From Zeaxanthinibacter enoshimensis (lineage in GTDB: Bacteria > Bacteroidota > Bacteroidia > Flavobacteriales > Flavobacteriaceae): 64,000 nt of DNA. Both the position numbers and the translations under genes were made by a program. Shown here in pieces: positions 19,589 through 28,636 of the stretch (position 1 is the first letter of the stretch; each line of letters starts with the position of its first letter). The notes beneath the pieces are model-generated. The model saw only the letters and a list, made by a program, of their open reading frames with translations, was not told where the DNA came from and ran no database searches. The stretch lies in assembly GCF_004362865.1 (NCBI RefSeq), contig NZ_SNYI01000003.1:186001-250000 (forward strand). Direction: 5' to 3'.

Positions 19589-20074
19589 CTAGGGAGCCGT
19601 CTTCCTGAAAGCGATACTGTCGCCTGCCTCAATGCCCAGTTCCTGGCTCAGGCCGGCGTTGATCTCCAGTACGTACTGTACAGGAACGCCGGAACTGATA
19701 CTGGTCTCATTATAGGGTTCGGCATTTTCCTTGATCGATGCCACTTTCATATCGCTGGTCAGGTATAATATATCAAGTGGGATCTGGGTGTTCTTCATAT
19801 AAAAACTGTGAATACGTTCATCCGGGAATATAAACAACATCCCCCTGTCCTTTTCCATGGATGCCCGGTACATCAGCCCGGTCTGGGTTTCATATTCATT
19901 GTCAGCGATCTCGATGTCAAAATTACCGATAAGACTGTCTGATGAATTCCGGTATACCTGTAATTCACCTTCTTTGGTAAAACTGATCGTTTTGCTGACC
20001 ACTTTTGCTTTAGGCTCTTCCTTGCATGATAAAGCAAGACAAAGAACCAGTAGTAATATTAAACCTCTAACCAT
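19589..20074 (-). CDS. DUF192 lipoprotein
   Basis: 161 residues. Signal peptide ends at LALSC (lipobox, Cys17). Residues about 48-155 are DUF192: IADNEYETQTGLMYR, GMLFIFPDERIHSFYMKNTQIPLDILYL and YVLEINAGLSQELGI are its typical segments. The family is of unknown function, a small beta-barrel domain found in exported proteins. Its start overlaps the end of lgt by eight bases, so the two are translated from one message; the lipoprotein itself would be an Lgt substrate. Confidence 0.88.
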   Translation of the reverse strand: MVRGLILLLVLCLALSCKEEPKAKVVSKTISFTKEGELQVYRNSSDSLIGNFDIEIADNEYETQTGLMYRASMEKDRGMLFIFPDERIHSFYMKNTQIPLDILYLTSDMKVASIKENAEPYNETSISSGVPVQYVLEINAGLSQELGIEAGDSIAFRKTAP

Positions 20075-21017
20075 TGGATAGTTTGTTTAAACGGTTTTTA
20101 CGGAACATAAAATAAAGCCCGATAATGATAAAAGGTATACTCAGCCACTGCCCGGTGGAGAGCAGGCCCAGGGACTCCTCGAAACCACCCTGGCTCTTCT
20201 TCACGAACTCTACGAAGAAACGCACCGTCCAGAGTAAAACCAGGAAGGTTCCGAAAAGGAAACCTGATTTATTCTTTTTATCCGTATGCCAGTAAAAATA
20301 ATACAAGAGGAAGAAGACGAAAATATAACAGATGCCTTCGTACAATTGTGCCGGGTGGCGAAAGGGAATTGCCTGGAGGTATTCCGAGAACTGGGGCTTG
20401 TTTTCCAGGGCGTGGTAGGCAGCATTCACTGTTCTTTCGCCGGTTATTTCCATGGCCCGGTAAGCGGGCATGTCATCAGAATCCCTGACAAACCTGGTAG
20501 CGAGGGCAAAAGACGGATCCGCTTCTTTCCCGTTGATCTCCGAGTTGAAGAAATTTCCGAGTCGCACGCAGAAGGCGCCGATGGAAACCGGGATCACGAG
20601 CCGGTCCAGTATCCAGAGTAATTTCATGTCCGGGTATTTTCGGGTATATAACCACATCCCGATGATCACACCAATGGCCGCGCCGTGACTGGCCAGTCCG
20701 GCAAAGCCTGAAAAGGTATAACCATCAGCGGTTTCCCTTATCGGGAGGAGGATCTCCATGAGATGATCCTGGTAATAAGCCCAGTCATAAAAGAAAACGT
20801 GTCCCAGCCGTGCTCCCAACATGGTGGCCACTACGGTATAGATGAAGAGAGAATCCAGCTGCTCCATGGTCTTCTTCTCGTTCTGGAAGATCTTCTTCAT
20901 CAGGTACCATCCCAAACCGAAGGCTATGATCCATAGCAGGTTATAATATTTGATCTGGATAAATCCTAAGCTGAATAGGGTGTCGTCGGGGTTCCAGGTA
21001 AAACCTAATGCGTACAT
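20067..21017 (-). CDS. lgt: Prolipoprotein diacylglyceryl transferase
   Basis: 316 residues, with about seven transmembrane helices. The Lgt signature is seen as CVRLGNFFNSEINGKEA; HPAQLYEGI and the catalytic-region Arg-containing segments are also present, as is a late TVRFFVEFVKKSQGGF. It transfers diacylglycerol from phosphatidylglycerol to the lipobox cysteine of prolipoproteins in the inner membrane. It overlaps the following DUF192 gene. Many proteins in this window carry a lipobox and depend on it. Confidence 0.95.
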   Translation of the reverse strand: MYALGFTWNPDDTLFSLGFIQIKYYNLLWIIAFGLGWYLMKKIFQNEKKTMEQLDSLFIYTVVATMLGARLGHVFFYDWAYYQDHLMEILLPIRETADGYTFSGFAGLASHGAAIGVIIGMWLYTRKYPDMKLLWILDRLVIPVSIGAFCVRLGNFFNSEINGKEADPSFALATRFVRDSDDMPAYRAMEITGERTVNAAYHALENKPQFSEYLQAIPFRHPAQLYEGICYIFVFFLLYYFYWHTDKKNKSGFLFGTFLVLLWTVRFFVEFVKKSQGGFEESLGLLSTGQWLSIPFIIIGLYFMFRKNRLNKLSNG

Positions 21018-21140
21018 GCTGGTTGTTTTAAGGCCCTAAGATAATAAAATTGACCAGAGGGAAACGGGTGTTGAAAGGGGATATATTGCCGCTATCAGCT
21101 ATGGGGGAAAAGAACTTGCCGGCCAGGATAAGATCCCTTC

Positions 21141-21362
21141 TCAGGGGACGGGATCATAGCCGTGTCCACCCCAGGGATTACAGCTGAATATACGTTTCAG
21201 GGATAACCATCCTCCCTTGAATAAGCCATGCTTCTGCAGGGCTTCCAGGGTGTACTGCGAACAGGTGGGGGCATAGCGGCAGCTGGCAGGGGTTAAAGGG
21301 GAGATAAACCGCTGGTAAAACCTGACCAGCAGGACGAACGGAGCTATCAGGATCTTTTTCAT
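21141..21362 (-). CDS. yidD: Membrane protein insertion efficiency factor YidD
   Basis: 73 residues. The whole protein is the YidD/DUF37 domain: [27 protein letters not shown], and [13 protein letters not shown], including its conserved cysteines. It assists YidC in inserting membrane proteins. It follows cysS by 26 bases, probably in the folE-cysS-yidD operon. Confidence 0.95.
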   Translation of the reverse strand: MKKILIAPFVLLVRFYQRFISPLTPASCRYAPTCSQYTLEALQKHGLFKGGWLSLKRIFSCNPWGGHGYDPVP

Positions 21363-21388
21363 AGGGCGGCTATATCTGGATAAGATTT

Positions 21389-22870
21389 TCAGTTCATACT
21401 GAAGGTAGTGCCTTCTTTCCCGTCTTTCAACTGTATGCCCATGGCAGCGAGTTCATCCCGGATCTTGTCTGAGGTCTTAAAATCTTTATTGGCCCTCGCT
21501 TCGTTACGAAGAGAGATGAGTAATTCCACTACCCCGGGTAATTTATCGGATTCGCCCTGGCTTCCGGCTTTAGTTTCCAGTCCAAGCACGTCAAACACAA
21601 ATGCATTCATGGTTTCCTGCAGCAGTGATTTATCCTGCTGGCTGATCGTCTCCTTGCGCTCCTTGATCTGGTTGATATGTTTTACCGCTTCGAACAATTG
21701 TGCAATTAACACGGGGGTATTAAAATCATCGTTCATAGCATCGTAGCACTGTTGCTTCCAGGCAGCAACATCAAAATCCGATTGATCGGATGCCGGCAGC
21801 CATTCTATGGCTTCAATGGCTTCCATCAGCCGGTGGTAGCCCTTTTCAGAAGCTAACAAGGCTGTGTCACTCAGGTCCAGGATACTGGAGTAGTGTGCCT
21901 GCAGCATAAAGAAACGCACCACTGAAGGGCTGAAGGGTTTACTGAAGATCTTGTTCTCCCCGGTAAAGATCTCTGTAGGTAAGACGTTGTTACCGGTAGA
22001 TTTCGCCATTTTTTTCCCGTTCAGGGTAAGCATATTGGCATGCATCCAATACCGGACCGGGCTCACCCCGTTGCTGGCTTCGGCCTGGGCGATCTCGCAC
22101 TCGTGGTGCGGGAATTTCAGGTCCATTCCACCTCCGTGTATATCAAACTCTTCTCCCAGGTACTTGGTGCTCATGGCCGTGCACTCCAGGTGCCACCCGG
22201 GGAAACCGTCTCCCCATGGAGAGGGCCAACGCATGATATGCTGGGGTTCTGCTTTCTTCCATAAGGCAAAGTCCTGGGGACTGTTCTTTTCATCCTGGGC
22301 TGCCAGTTCCCTAGTATTAGCGATCATATCTTCCAGCTTCCTGCCGCTGAGCTTGCCGTATTCGTGTTCCTCGTTAAATTTCTTCACGTCAAAATATACA
22401 GAACCATTACGCTCGTAGGCAAATCCCTTTTCTAGGATGTCTTTTATGATCTCTATCTGTTCTATGATATGACCTGTAGCAGTAGGCTCAATGCTGGGAG
22501 GAAGCATATTGAATTGTTGCAGGATATTGTGGAAATCCACGGTATACCGTTGAACCACTTCCATTGGTTCTATCTGCTCCAGCCTGGCTTTCTTGGCGAT
22601 CTTGTCCTCGCCCTGTTCTGCATCATCTTCCAGGTGTCCGGCATCGGTTATATTGCGAACGTAACGAACTTTATACCCCAGGTGTTTCAGGTAGCGGAAG
22701 ATCATATCAAAAGACATGAAGGTCCTGCAGTTCCCCAGATGCACATTGCTGTAAACGGTCGGTCCGCAGACGTACATGCCCACGTGACCCTCGTTCAGGG
22801 GTCTGAATTCTTCTTTAGTACTGCTGAGGGAGTTGTAAAGTTTTAAAGTCTGATCCTTGTATAGTTGCAT
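21389..22870 (-). CDS. cysS: Cysteinyl-tRNA synthetase
   Basis: 493 residues. The HIGH-type motif is HLGN (residues 44-47) just after the zinc-ligand Cys35 in YVCGPTVYS; further zinc ligands lie in WHLECTAMS and [12 protein letters not shown]; the KMSKS-type loop is KMAKSTGN. It charges tRNA-Cys in the cytoplasm. It begins 15 bases after folE ends, consistent with one transcript. Confidence 0.97.
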   Translation of the reverse strand: MQLYKDQTLKLYNSLSSTKEEFRPLNEGHVGMYVCGPTVYSNVHLGNCRTFMSFDMIFRYLKHLGYKVRYVRNITDAGHLEDDAEQGEDKIAKKARLEQIEPMEVVQRYTVDFHNILQQFNMLPPSIEPTATGHIIEQIEIIKDILEKGFAYERNGSVYFDVKKFNEEHEYGKLSGRKLEDMIANTRELAAQDEKNSPQDFALWKKAEPQHIMRWPSPWGDGFPGWHLECTAMSTKYLGEEFDIHGGGMDLKFPHHECEIAQAEASNGVSPVRYWMHANMLTLNGKKMAKSTGNNVLPTEIFTGENKIFSKPFSPSVVRFFMLQAHYSSILDLSDTALLASEKGYHRLMEAIEAIEWLPASDQSDFDVAAWKQQCYDAMNDDFNTPVLIAQLFEAVKHINQIKERKETISQQDKSLLQETMNAFVFDVLGLETKAGSQGESDKLPGVVELLISLRNEARANKDFKTSDKIRDELAAMGIQLKDGKEGTTFSMN

Positions 22871-22885
22871 CCGGAATGTAGGCGG

Positions 22886-23566
22886 TTAAAAGTTGGTATC
22901 CAGGTTTATATAGTCCAGGAATTCCCTGCGGGTGGCGTCCTCTTTGAATTTACCACCGTATTCAGCGGTAACGGTACTGCATTCCACATCCCTGATTCCC
23001 CTTGAATTCACGCAGAGATGTTTGGCATCAATGACACAGGCGACGTCTTCTGTTCCGAGGACCTCCTGCAATGCCTTTACGACCTGCTTGTTCATTCGTT
23101 CCTGTACCTGAGGGCGTTTGGCAAAGTAATCCACGATACGGTTCATCTTGGAAAGACCTACCACGGTCCCGTTAGAGATGTAGGCGATGTGGGCTTTCCC
23201 AACTATTGGGAGCAGGTGGTGTTCGCAGGTAGAATATACAGTGATATTCTTCTCTACCAGCATTTCGCCGTATTTGTATTTGTTCTCAAAGGTCGATGCC
23301 TTCGGCTTGCGTTTTGGGTGCAGGCCTCCGAATACTTCCTGAACATACATTTTTGCGACCCTCAGCGGGGTGCCACGGAGACTGTCATCCGTAAGGTCTA
23401 ACCCCAGGGTTTCCATGATCTGTCTTACATTCTCCTGTATCTTGGAGATCTTTTCCTCATCACTGAGATCAAAGGCGTCTTTCCTTAATGGCGTCTCACC
23501 GGTAGATGATTCATGATCGTCTCCCATGCTTTCCAGTTGCTCTTCCAATTGGCTTTCAATTTTCAT
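22886..23566 (-). CDS. folE: GTP cyclohydrolase I (FolE)
   Basis: 226 residues. Zinc and active-site residues are in CEHHLLPIVGKAHIAY and AKHLCVNSRGIRD; VGLSKMNRIVDYFAKRPQVQERM is diagnostic. An N-terminal acidic extension of about 35 residues precedes the catalytic domain. The enzyme makes dihydroneopterin triphosphate, the first step to folate and related pterins; folP is elsewhere in the window (39970). First gene of the folE-cysS operon. Confidence 0.96.
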   Translation of the reverse strand: MKIESQLEEQLESMGDDHESSTGETPLRKDAFDLSDEEKISKIQENVRQIMETLGLDLTDDSLRGTPLRVAKMYVQEVFGGLHPKRKPKASTFENKYKYGEMLVEKNITVYSTCEHHLLPIVGKAHIAYISNGTVVGLSKMNRIVDYFAKRPQVQERMNKQVVKALQEVLGTEDVACVIDAKHLCVNSRGIRDVECSTVTAEYGGKFKEDATRREFLDYINLDTNF

Positions 23567-23591
23567 TGGTCAAATAGACTTTTTCAAAAGC

Positions 23592-23599
23592 CAAAGATA
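23592..23599 (-). promoter_or_regulatory. Candidate -7 box before folE
   Basis: On the minus strand TATCTTTG fits TAnnTTTG, 26 bases before the folE start. No clear -33 element was found. Confidence 0.4.
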
Positions 23600-23706
23600 T
23601 ACATAATATGGCACTTTATAGCCCTAAACACGGCCTTCACAACATAAATTAGTGTTAACCCTGTCCCCTGCATACATTTAACGCATATCATGATTACCAA
23701 CCGTTT

Positions 23707-25512
23707 ATGAAGGGGAAATGTGCGCTTCTTGTATTGAGCCTCATACTCGCAATCCAAAACCTGTCAGCACAGGTTTCTGCGGATTGTGCGAGTGCTATCC
23801 CTATTTGTAATGATACCCCTGTAAACGGCGGCACCCAGGGTTTTGGAACAGATGACTTTAACGGTGCTTCGGAGACGGGCTGCCTGGAGGAGACGACCAG
23901 CGGGGCGATCGAGTCTAATTCTGCATGGTACCGGTTCAGAACCGGGGCAAGCGGGGAGCTCGGATTTAATATTGGCTTCGATACCACTGAGGACTGGGAT
24001 TTTGCACTGTATAAAGCATCCGACTGCGGTTCTCTCGGGGAACCTGTTCGCTGTAATTTCTTCGACAACAGTGACGAGGAGGCTTATATGGGGGTAGGGG
24101 AAGACCCGACCGGGAACCCGGAAACCGTACTTTACGAGGAATGGCTGCAGGTAGAACCCGGGGAAGATTATTACCTGCTTATCAATAATTTCAGCAACAC
24201 CAACTCCGGCTTTTCCATACAATTTACAGGAAGGATATTTGAAACCAATCCTTATGATGCCCTGGATTGTTCTATCATTGACAACCTGCTGGGGCCTCCC
24301 GTAGTCGCTTGTGATAACGAAACTTTTGAGATCGATGCCGAAACTGAGAACGCTGATACCTATGCCTGGTACAGGGATACCGGGGCAGGATACCAGCTGC
24401 TGGAAGGAGAGACAACATCAGTTTATGAAGTGACCGAATCTGCCATGTATAGGGTGGTAGTGAGCCTGGATGACGGTAGTTCTTTAGTGAGTGACGTACA
24501 GGTTGCTTTTACCGAAGCCCCCACAGCCTTCCCTGCAACCGATGAAACCCTTTGCTCCGGCGAGCTGTATTTTGATCTGTCAATGAAGGATAGTGAAGTT
24601 CTAGGTACACAAGATCCTGAAAAGGTCCGGGTGAGTTACCACCGGAGCCTCTCCGAAGCTGTAGACGGGATCAATGCTTTGCCCAGGGAGTATCCCCTGA
24701 TGATCGGGACAGAGACCATCTTTGCCCGCACGACCTCCGTAGAGAATTCCGGTTGCTTTGACGCTTCCACGCAGTTCCAGCTGACGGTAGGGAGCAGCCC
24801 GGTAATAAATTTCGAGACCGATGTCTATATCTGCGAAAGCCGGGATGCGATCGTTATTGGAGACCTGGATCCAAACCCGGATTACAGTTATTCCTGGAGT
24901 ACAGGGGAAAACAGTCCCGCTATAGGTATCACCAACGAAGGAACATACAGTGTACTTATTACCAATACGGCTGATGGGCTCGGCTGTGAGACTACAGCTA
25001 CTGTAGAGGTTGTAGTTTCCCTTGCACCAAAGATCACCGAGGTGATCATCGATGACCTCAGGCCCGAGAATTCCGTGGAGATAATTACAGACATTACAGG
25101 GGAATTCGAATATCAAATGGATGACGGACCCTTCCAGCCCAATGGTCGCTTTACCGACGTGGTGCCCGGCATTCACACGGTGACCATCAATGACATCAAA
25201 GGATGTGGCCAGGTCACCGAAACCATCACCGTGGTAGGCTATGTTAAATTCTTTACCCCTAATGGGGACGGGGTAAACGACGAATGGGAGATCGTTGGGC
25301 TTGATGCCCTGCAGGATCCGGAGCTGCAGATTTTTGACCGTTATGGGAAAGTACTCAGGGTAATGGATAAAAATAGTACCGGATGGAACGGTACATACCA
25401 GGGGCACGATCTTCCGGCGGCCGACTACTGGTTCCGGCTTACTTATACCGACCCCAGGGGTCAGAGGGTGGAAGCCAAATACCTGGATGCTCATTTTTCA
25501 CTAACCCGCTGA
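23707..25512 (+). CDS. Type B T9SS-sorted (gliding-motility C-terminal domain) surface protein
   Basis: 601 residues. A signal peptide ends at LSAQ (about residue 22). Residues 25-175 form a beta-sandwich-like domain (ADCASAIPICNDTP, WYRFRTG, DWDFALYK, YYLLINNFSN) as in many Bacteroidota secreted proteins. About 185-265 is Ig-like (TYAWYRDTG), 365-440 PKD/Ig-like, and 515-601 the type B CTD (KFFTPNGDGVNDEWEI, IFDRYGK, WNGTYQGHDLPAADYWFRL, HFSLTR). This CTD directs export by the type IX system and attachment at the surface. Function otherwise unknown; adhesion is a guess. It is followed by a shorter paralogue. Confidence 0.85.
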   Translation: MKGKCALLVLSLILAIQNLSAQVSADCASAIPICNDTPVNGGTQGFGTDDFNGASETGCLEETTSGAIESNSAWYRFRTGASGELGFNIGFDTTEDWDFALYKASDCGSLGEPVRCNFFDNSDEEAYMGVGEDPTGNPETVLYEEWLQVEPGEDYYLLINNFSNTNSGFSIQFTGRIFETNPYDALDCSIIDNLLGPPVVACDNETFEIDAETENADTYAWYRDTGAGYQLLEGETTSVYEVTESAMYRVVVSLDDGSSLVSDVQVAFTEAPTAFPATDETLCSGELYFDLSMKDSEVLGTQDPEKVRVSYHRSLSEAVDGINALPREYPLMIGTETIFARTTSVENSGCFDASTQFQLTVGSSPVINFETDVYICESRDAIVIGDLDPNPDYSYSWSTGENSPAIGITNEGTYSVLITNTADGLGCETTATVEVVVSLAPKITEVIIDDLRPENSVEIITDITGEFEYQMDDGPFQPNGRFTDVVPGIHTVTINDIKGCGQVTETITVVGYVKFFTPNGDGVNDEWEIVGLDALQDPELQIFDRYGKVLRVMDKNSTGWNGTYQGHDLPAADYWFRLTYTDPRGQRVEAKYLDAHFSLTR

Positions 25513-25634
25513 TTGTTTGGTAGTTCAGGAAATGCACCCTGTTACTTGCTCGAAAAAAGCCCTCTGAACATAATAAATAGTCAAAAGGGCTAGTTATACT
25601 ATAAAATTGTTTGAACAAGTTAGCTCCGATCTCC

Positions 25635-27044
25635 ATGCGCACTTACCTGGGAAGCCTACTCCTATTTTTCTGCAGTATATGGGGCCTATGTGCCCAGAAT
25701 TCGGCTGATTGCCGCTCTGCTATTCCTGTATGTGCTGATGCTCCCACCTTTGCTGCGGCAGATGGAATGGGAGATATAGAAGATTTTGATCCTGCCCTAA
25801 TCAACCAGACCGGTTGCCTGGAAAAAGGGAGTGTAAGTTCTGACAATATTGAAAACAATACTTCCTGGTATGTCTTCCGTGCGGGGACTGATGGCCAGAT
25901 CGGGTTTGATATTGAAGCCCTGCCGGCCAGTGGAAATACGGTGACGGCCGAATGGGATTTTGCCCTTTACGGTCCCGATGTTAGCTGTGCCGAGATCAGT
26001 GATGGCAGTGCCCAGCCGATTCGCTGTAATTACGAGACCAATAATACCAGGTTTACAGGGGTTGGAGTAAATCCAGAAAATGGCCAGGCAGGTGAACCAC
26101 CATTGACCCAGAACCAGAACACCTATGACGAATGGCTGCAAGTCAGGGCAGGGGAGGTATACTACCTGCTGATCAACAATTTCAATACTAATTTTAACGG
26201 GGACCCGGAACCCTATTCTCTCACATTCACGGGGAGCAGTGTGGATGCAGACCAGAACAACGCTTTGGACTGTACCATCAGGGATGAATTCCTGGGACTG
26301 GATATTACGGCTTGCGAAGGGGATCCCGATATTGTACTAAGTGTCAGTAACTCTCCCGCCGGCCCGGATATCGCCAATATTACCTGGTCCTATGATGATA
26401 ATGATGACGGCAACCCGGTCGTTGTGGCAAATGGACCCACTGAAACCGAGTATACCGTAAGCAGCCCAGATTCAGGGCGCTATTTCGTAGTCGTGGAGAA
26501 TACTGCAGGGCAGAGTTATATGGATGATATCCTGATCACCTTTAACGGACCGCCTGTTTTTGACCGGGTGGAAGTGCTGAGCGAATTATCCGATAACAAT
26601 ACGGTGCAGGTATTTGTGCAGGGTAACGGGAGATACGAATACGCTGTCAACGGGGGTGAATTACAAGATTCCCCGATCTTCCAGGATGTCCCCCCCGGCC
26701 TTAACACTGTACTGATCAATGATAAGGATGGTTGTGGTTCGGTAGGACCGGAACAATTTTTAGTCGTGGGTTATCCCAAATACTTTACCCCGAACGGGGA
26801 TGGAATCCATGATTTCTGGAATATCCTCGGGATAGAAACCCTGGAGGATCCGGTGGTGTATATTTTTGATCGCTATGGAAAGCTGCTAAAGCAATTGGAT
26901 GATATTACCCTGGGATGGGACGGTACTTTCAATGGCCGGAGGCTGCCCTCTACCGATTACTGGTTTCGCCTGGAATACACTGCCGATCTCAATGGTACCC
27001 CTACACCACAAGTACTGCAATCTCACTTCAGCCTGAGGCGATAA
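25635..27044 (+). CDS. Second type B T9SS-sorted surface protein (paralogue)
   Basis: 469 residues from the ATG at 25635, where the signal peptide starts (MRTYLGSLLLFFCSIWGLCAQ). An in-frame TTG 24 bases earlier is less likely. The order is the same N-terminal domain as the upstream gene (ADCRSAIPVCADAP, WYVFRAG, WDFALYG, EWLQVRAGEVYYLLINNF), an Ig-like domain, one short beta domain (YEYAVNGGELQDSPIFQDV) and the type B CTD (KYFTPNGDGIHDFWNI to HFSLRR). It lacks about 120 middle residues present in the first copy. The gap of 122 bases holds no terminator, so the two may be cotranscribed. Confidence 0.85.
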   Translation: MRTYLGSLLLFFCSIWGLCAQNSADCRSAIPVCADAPTFAAADGMGDIEDFDPALINQTGCLEKGSVSSDNIENNTSWYVFRAGTDGQIGFDIEALPASGNTVTAEWDFALYGPDVSCAEISDGSAQPIRCNYETNNTRFTGVGVNPENGQAGEPPLTQNQNTYDEWLQVRAGEVYYLLINNFNTNFNGDPEPYSLTFTGSSVDADQNNALDCTIRDEFLGLDITACEGDPDIVLSVSNSPAGPDIANITWSYDDNDDGNPVVVANGPTETEYTVSSPDSGRYFVVVENTAGQSYMDDILITFNGPPVFDRVEVLSELSDNNTVQVFVQGNGRYEYAVNGGELQDSPIFQDVPPGLNTVLINDKDGCGSVGPEQFLVVGYPKYFTPNGDGIHDFWNILGIETLEDPVVYIFDRYGKLLKQLDDITLGWDGTFNGRRLPSTDYWFRLEYTADLNGTPTPQVLQSHFSLRR

Positions 27045-27076
27045 AAAAAAGCCGGGATGGTTCCGGCTTTCTTCTG
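27043..27076 (+). terminator. Bidirectional terminator
   Basis: AAAGCCGG, seven-base loop, CCGGCTTT; A-run before and T-rich after. It serves the second T9SS gene and the convergent porin gene. Confidence 0.8.
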
Positions 27077-27095
27077 TATATAAGATCTGGGTAAA

Positions 27096-28604
27096 TTAAA
27101 AGTTCAGGGTGTATCCCAGCGATACGTTGGTATTCACCGCCTGAATACTGGCAGGGGTCGTAAGCCCGATATCAAAGAATCGCTGGCTGCTGTCTCTCTC
27201 GGACCGACTGAAAGCGAGGTCCAGTCGGTTGGGGCCAAAAGAATACCCTATACCTGCGGAATAGCCTGTCAGTTCACCGATAGTACTCCCGTCTACAAAC
27301 GGGCTGTCTTCAAATCGGTACCCGGCTCTTAAGCTTACCTGGTCTATCCTGTATTCCCCGCCGAGACGGTAACTGTTTACAGCTCCAAGAAGGTTCCGGA
27401 TGTCATCATTCTGCGCCCTGAAGAAGGGATCAGCAGAAGGTCGTAATTCTGCCTGGGACATATCCTGGTAGCCGTAATCAAAGCTCAGCAAACCTTCTTT
27501 TCCAAAGACCATGGCAACACTTCCGGTCAGTTTAGACGGAGTTTTAATGGTATAAGCCTCGAAGAGGTTGACAATATTAAAATCGATGAACCCGATATCC
27601 GTATCAGCCAGGTCAGAATTGATCCTCTGGGCTGTATCATCGGTCAGCCTGTACCAGGTGGGAGACTGGTAACTACCGCCAACCCTGATCTGGTCAGAGA
27701 GTTTTGCAATGGCTCCAAGGGAGAATGAAAATCCAGATCCTTCGGTATGCAGCAGGTTATCAAAAGTGGTAAACTGGATTTCCGAGTCGGCATCATATCC
27801 TCTTTCATCAAAGAAGGTAACCTTGTCCATCAGCACAGTATGGAAGTTCAGGGATGCGCCCAGGTACAACTGCTCCCTGTACTGGGAGGCCATATTCAGC
27901 GTGAATTTACTGTTGTAACCTGAAGTTCTCTGGAAGAATTCCTGGTTCACAGAACTGTAAGAGGCATTAGACAGGTAAGTCGTGTTGTTATCATCATCCG
28001 GATCAGCAGGATCGATGATTCCCCCGTAATATCCCAGGAAGGCCTGTTGTTCCGTAAATCCTAAGCTTGAACCTATATCCAGGTAAGCATCCTCTATAAA
28101 TTCCCCATCACGCAGTAATAGTTGTCCGAAAGGAACACCTGCTGCACTCTCGAGGAAATAATTGTCAATACCCTGGGTGCTGTTCCCCGTGGCATAGATT
28201 TCATTGTCAAAATTCTGGACCAGGTCGTAATTGATCGCCAGGGCCAGTTTCTTCCAATCAGAGGAACCGGACCGTTTATTGAATACAAAAACTCCACCTA
28301 CCTGGTTGATCTCAAGGAAATTTGATTCATCCGTACTGGTGCTGTTAAAGTAGGTAGCCCGGTTATCGCGGTTATAGTTACTCGCTGTAACGCCAAAGGT
28401 GCTGAAGCTGAAAACCGCAGACCCCGCAGGGTTAATATTAAGGGCAGAAAGGTCACCTCCCAGGGCACCGAAAGCACCGCTCATCGCCTGGAACCTTGCG
28501 GTTCCCTGCAGGTCTTCGCCACTGTATCGCAGCACATCGTTTATGTTCTGGCCATTTGCCGTAACGCAAAGCAGAGCCAGGAATAAGAAACTTACTCTTT
28601 TCAT
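27096..28604 (-). CDS. OmpP1/FadL-like outer-membrane protein
   Basis: 502 residues from the ATG at 28604 (signal peptide MKRVSFLFLALLCVTANGQ); nine extra residues from an earlier in-frame ATG are unlikely. The mature start (DVLRYSGEDLQGTARFQAMSGAFGALGGDLSALNINPAGSA) is the FadL-type N-terminal hatch region seen in Bacteroidota homologues, with NPAG conserved. The remainder is a long beta-barrel ending in VSLGYTLNF with a terminal Phe. The family carries hydrophobic compounds across the outer membrane; substrate unknown. Confidence 0.85.
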   Translation of the reverse strand: MKRVSFLFLALLCVTANGQNINDVLRYSGEDLQGTARFQAMSGAFGALGGDLSALNINPAGSAVFSFSTFGVTASNYNRDNRATYFNSTSTDESNFLEINQVGGVFVFNKRSGSSDWKKLALAINYDLVQNFDNEIYATGNSTQGIDNYFLESAAGVPFGQLLLRDGEFIEDAYLDIGSSLGFTEQQAFLGYYGGIIDPADPDDDNNTTYLSNASYSSVNQEFFQRTSGYNSKFTLNMASQYREQLYLGASLNFHTVLMDKVTFFDERGYDADSEIQFTTFDNLLHTEGSGFSFSLGAIAKLSDQIRVGGSYQSPTWYRLTDDTAQRINSDLADTDIGFIDFNIVNLFEAYTIKTPSKLTGSVAMVFGKEGLLSFDYGYQDMSQAELRPSADPFFRAQNDDIRNLLGAVNSYRLGGEYRIDQVSLRAGYRFEDSPFVDGSTIGELTGYSAGIGYSFGPNRLDLAFSRSERDSSQRFFDIGLTTPASIQAVNTNVSLGYTLNF

Positions 28605-28636
28605 GTTTTTCAAATTAAGGTGATGAAACACGCAGG

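Noticed and set aside
24601-25494. 297-residue open frame antisense to the first T9SS protein
   Set aside because: Shadow of a long GC-biased frame; no domain seen.
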